From: Brevundimonas sp. NIBR10
GTDB lineage: Bacteria; Pseudomonadota; Alphaproteobacteria; Caulobacterales; Caulobacteraceae
Assembly (NCBI RefSeq): GCF_027912515.1
Contig: NZ_CP115464.1
Location: 620,001-684,000 of the forward strand
Direction: 5' to 3'
Length of the DNA stretch: 64,000 nt
Shown: positions 61,555-64,000 of the stretch, piece after piece
How the letters are laid out: each line of letters opens with the position of its first letter
Position numbering within the stretch: position 1 is the stretch's first letter
The notes under the pieces: model-generated
The model's database searches: none
Seen by the model: only the letters and a program-made list of their open reading frames with translations
What the model was told of the DNA's origin: nothing
Made by a program: the position numbers and the translations under genes

Positions 61555-61863
61555 TCAGCGCGCGGCGGCGTAGCTCGACATGGCCTGGACCAGGCGACCG
61601 TGCTCACGCGCAGTCATGCAGCGGGGGGCCGACCATTGCTGGCCGGTGGCGCGGGCCGACAGGACCTGATCGGCGGTGACGAAGACCGGACGCTGGCCGT
61701 GTTCGCGGCGGAAGGCGCTGACGGTTGCGGGCGTGGCGTCGCACATCATCACCACACGTTGCGGGGTCGGCGCGCTGCGGGTCTGGGCGTCACCGGCGAG
61801 GGCGGGGGCCGCCGAGGCCAGCATCAGGGCGGCGACGGTCGTGATGGCGGTCATCTTGTTCAT
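61555..61863 (-). CDS. Small secreted protein of unknown function
   Basis: This 102-residue protein has a clear signal peptide (MNKMTAITTVAALMLASA, cleavage near PALAGD). The mature part has two cysteines (MMCDATPATV and RCMTAREH) that could form a disulfide and a C-terminal helix. GGGAGGA lies about ten bases before the ATG. I recognise no family. The AsmA gene is divergent across 226 bp. Confidence 0.75.
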   Translation of the reverse strand: MNKMTAITTVAALMLASAAPALAGDAQTRSAPTPQRVVMMCDATPATVSAFRREHGQRPVFVTADQVLSARATGQQWSAPRCMTAREHGRLVQAMSSYAAAR

Positions 61864-62089
61864 TTTTTGGGTCCTCCCGGCACGAGAATACGTCTGGGTT
61901 CGGAGGATAATGCGCCGATCTTCGCTTCTGTAAAGATGGCGCGACAACAAAGTGACATGAGGACGACATTTGCTCCTGTCACGGAGCGTTAATGAAGCGC
62001 GGCCGACGGAATCTTTGCGGTCCATGGCGCCACATGGGAGCATGGCGCGTTGAAGGGGGTCGCACCGGAACCCGCGCTTGCCAAACCGA

Positions 62090-64000
62090 ATGATTTCAAG
62101 GCTGAAGGATGCGCTGTCATGGGACCGCGTGCGTACACGCGCCCTGGTTCCGGCGGGTGCCAGGGCCGGCGAATGGCGCGATTGGGTCAAGGCCAACGAC
62201 CCGGTCTACACCAGCTTTCGCCGCCCCGGCCTAACAGAAAAAGTCGCAGGCGGCGTCTTCCTCGTTCTGGTCGCGGCCATCGTGATCTTCCTGCTGCTGT
62301 TCGACTGGAACTGGCTGCGCGGGCCGATCGGGCGCTGGGCCTCGGTGAAGTATGATCGCGAGGTCGCGCTCCAGGGCGATCTGGACGTGCGTCTGTTCAG
62401 CTGGACGCCGTCGGTGATCATCAACGATCTCAAGTTCGGCGGGCCCGCCTGGTTCAGGGATACGGACACCGCCAACGTCGGTCGGATCGAGGCCTCGGTG
62501 CGGCTGCGCAAGCTGCTGGGCGGTCAGATCGAGATGCCGTTGCTGGCCATCGACCGGGCCGAGGTCAATCTGATCGCCACCGAAGACGGCAGGCAGAGCT
62601 GGGATCTCGAACCCGACAAGCCCGACGACGGCGAGGGTGCGAAACTGCCGGTGATCCAGCGCCTGGTTATCTCGGGCGGGCATATCGTGCTGGACGAGCG
62701 CAAGCGCGGCCTCACCCTGGACGCCACGGTCAATGCCCGCGAGACGGCGAATGACGGCGACGCCGGGTTCGTGCTGGACGGCAAGGGCGCGATCAACCGC
62801 TCGCCCCTGACGCTGCGCATCGAGGGCGGCCCCTTCATCAATATCCGCCGTGACCGGCCCTATCATTTCACCGCCGATCTTGCCGGTGCGGGATCACGGC
62901 TGACGGCCGACGGTTCGGTGACCCGGCCGTTCGACCTGGGTCAGGTCCAGGCGACCCTGACCCTGCAGGGCCAGGACCTCGCGAATCTGTACCAGCTGGT
63001 CGGCATCGCCCTGCCCAACACGCCGCGCTACCGGATCTCTGGCGCACTCAAGCGCGACGACAGTCACTGGACCTTCAACGACTTCAGCGGCCAGGTCGGG
63101 GCCTCGGACCTGTCGGGCGACATTTCCGTGGAGACCCAGGGCCGCCTCAAGGTCCAGGCCCAGCTGGCGTCCCAGCGGCTCGACATCAACGACCTCACGG
63201 CCATCCTGGGCGCAAAGACCCAGACCAGCGCCTCGGGCGACAACACCACGACCGTGTCGTCCGGCGTGCCCGGCAAGCTGCTGCCCGACGCGACCCTCGC
63301 CGTGGATCGGCTGCGGACGATGGACGGAACCCTGACCTACCGGGCCGCCTCGGTGAAGGCCAACGACCTGGATATCCGGGCCGTGCGGCTGGGTGCCGAT
63401 CTGGAGGCGGGTATCCTGAACCTCGATCCGGTCGCCTTCACCTTCAATCGCGGCTCGCTGAACGGCACCGCCCGGATCAATGCCACGCGCGACATCCCCT
63501 ATTCGGCCATCGACTTCCGGCTGTCAGGCTATCCGCTGCAGTCGATCGTGCCGGTGACGAACGGGTCCAGCCCGATCAGTGGCCTGGCGCTCGGCCGGGC
63601 TCGGCTGGAGGGGCCGGGGGCCTCGATCCATCGGTTCGCGGCCAACTCCAAGGGATCGATCAGCCTGGTCGTCCCGAACGGCGAGATGCGCTCGGCCTTC
63701 GCCGAACTGCTCGGCGTCAACGCCTCGGCGGGGCTGCTCAGACTGCTGAGGGGGGATCAGGGCCGGTCGCCGATCCGCTGCGCCGTCGCCGACTTCAACG
63801 TCTCGGGCGGCGTGGCCCGGGCCCAAACCCTGGTCATCGATACCGATGTGGTCCTGGCCAAGGGGTCGGGCACGATCAACCTGGGCGACGAGACCCTGAA
63901 CCTGCGCATCGACGGCGAGTCCAAGAAGCCCCGCCTGCTGCGCCTGTGGACACCCATCAACGTCACCGGCCCCCTGGCCCAGCCCCGGATCGGCGTCGAT
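62090..64000 (+). CDS. AsmA family protein (3' end outside window)
   Basis: The frame is open from ATG at 62090 to the right edge, 637 residues so far, so the gene continues outside. A short cytoplasmic N-terminus precedes one membrane segment (GGVFLVLVAAIVIFLLLFDW, about residues 54-73). A long periplasmic part follows with beta-strand repeats: LQGDLDVRLFSWTPSVIINDL near the start, DRAEVNLIATEDGRQSWDL and, near the end, INLGDETLNLRIDGESKKPR. The AsmA/TamB group moves or organises lipids between the membranes. The membrane anchor and the AsmA-type N-terminal block are clear. Confidence 0.88.
   Translation, partial: MISRLKDALSWDRVRTRALVPAGARAGEWRDWVKANDPVYTSFRRPGLTEKVAGGVFLVLVAAIVIFLLLFDWNWLRGPIGRWASVKYDREVALQGDLDVRLFSWTPSVIINDLKFGGPAWFRDTDTANVGRIEASVRLRKLLGGQIEMPLLAIDRAEVNLIATEDGRQSWDLEPDKPDDGEGAKLPVIQRLVISGGHIVLDERKRGLTLDATVNARETANDGDAGFVLDGKGAINRSPLTLRIEGGPFINIRRDRPYHFTADLAGAGSRLTADGSVTRPFDLGQVQATLTLQGQDLANLYQLVGIALPNTPRYRISGALKRDDSHWTFNDFSGQVGASDLSGDISVETQGRLKVQAQLASQRLDINDLTAILGAKTQTSASGDNTTTVSSGVPGKLLPDATLAVDRLRTMDGTLTYRAASVKANDLDIRAVRLGADLEAGILNLDPVAFTFNRGSLNGTARINATRDIPYSAIDFRLSGYPLQSIVPVTNGSSPISGLALGRARLEGPGASIHRFAANSKGSISLVVPNGEMRSAFAELLGVNASAGLLRLLRGDQGRSPIRCAVADFNVSGGVARAQTLVIDTDVVLAKGSGTINLGDETLNLRIDGESKKPRLLRLWTPINVTGPLAQPRIGVD

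Overview
The window is chromosomal DNA of high GC content from an alphaproteobacterium of the family Caulobacteraceae. Brevundimonas fits best, but the genus is an inference from gene order and protein style, not a search result. The key evidence is the run rho - mnmE - mnmG - rsmG - parA - parB - holA - lptE - leuS, which is the origin-proximal order of Caulobacter. It is joined by NtrZ-like and CenR-like genes, and four ParB-binding parS sites lie inside the first 6.5 kb. The replication origin is therefore probably just outside the left end of the window.

Layout. 1-8.2 kb: transcription termination (rho, 5' end missing), a quinone oxidoreductase, tRNA U34 modification (mnmE, mnmG), 16S rRNA methylation (rsmG) and chromosome partitioning (parA, parB, parS). 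8.3-13.2 kb, minus strand: a lipoprotein gene, leuS, lptE and holA. 13.5-24.4 kb: small envelope and regulatory genes (NtrZ-like, CenR-like, two lipoproteins, a sulfite-exporter-type permease, an atypical response regulator), prfA, an iron/2-oxoglutarate oxygenase, a second quinone oxidoreductase, an isoaspartyl peptidase, and a membrane-anchored serine protease paired with a DUF350 membrane protein. 24.5-33.2 kb: a widely conserved alphaproteobacterial cluster (methyltransferase, comF, grxC, nitrilase, DUF1178, ubiG, lysC), interrupted by regulatory and hypothetical genes. 33.2-37.4 kb: an accessory stretch between lysC and ptsP (LytTR regulator, DUF2306 protein, alpha/beta hydrolase, winged-helix protein). 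37.4-48.2 kb: ptsP, a RodZ-like protein, ispG, xthA, a dienelactone hydrolase, rpe, a heparinase-family protein and folC. 48.3-58.6 kb, minus strand: a tightly overlapped run of acyltransferase - tsaE - amgK - murU - addB - addA, then trxA. 58.6-64 kb: a VapBC toxin-antitoxin pair, an S9 peptidase, a small secreted protein and an AsmA-family gene that runs off the right end.

Most of the window is ordinary housekeeping DNA. I see no rRNA or tRNA gene, CRISPR array, prophage or transposase. What the genes do not explain is a set of structured intergenic repeats. There are two clear families of roughly 160-190 bp palindromic elements with two copies each, and several related single hairpin elements. 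Most of them exactly fill the gap between convergent gene ends. One copy instead sits in front of mnmE and appears to supply its ribosome binding site. I found no strong candidate for a new multi-gene system; these repeats, a palindromic candidate operator in front of vapBC, and a TonB-C-like small gene coupled to ubiG are the best leads.
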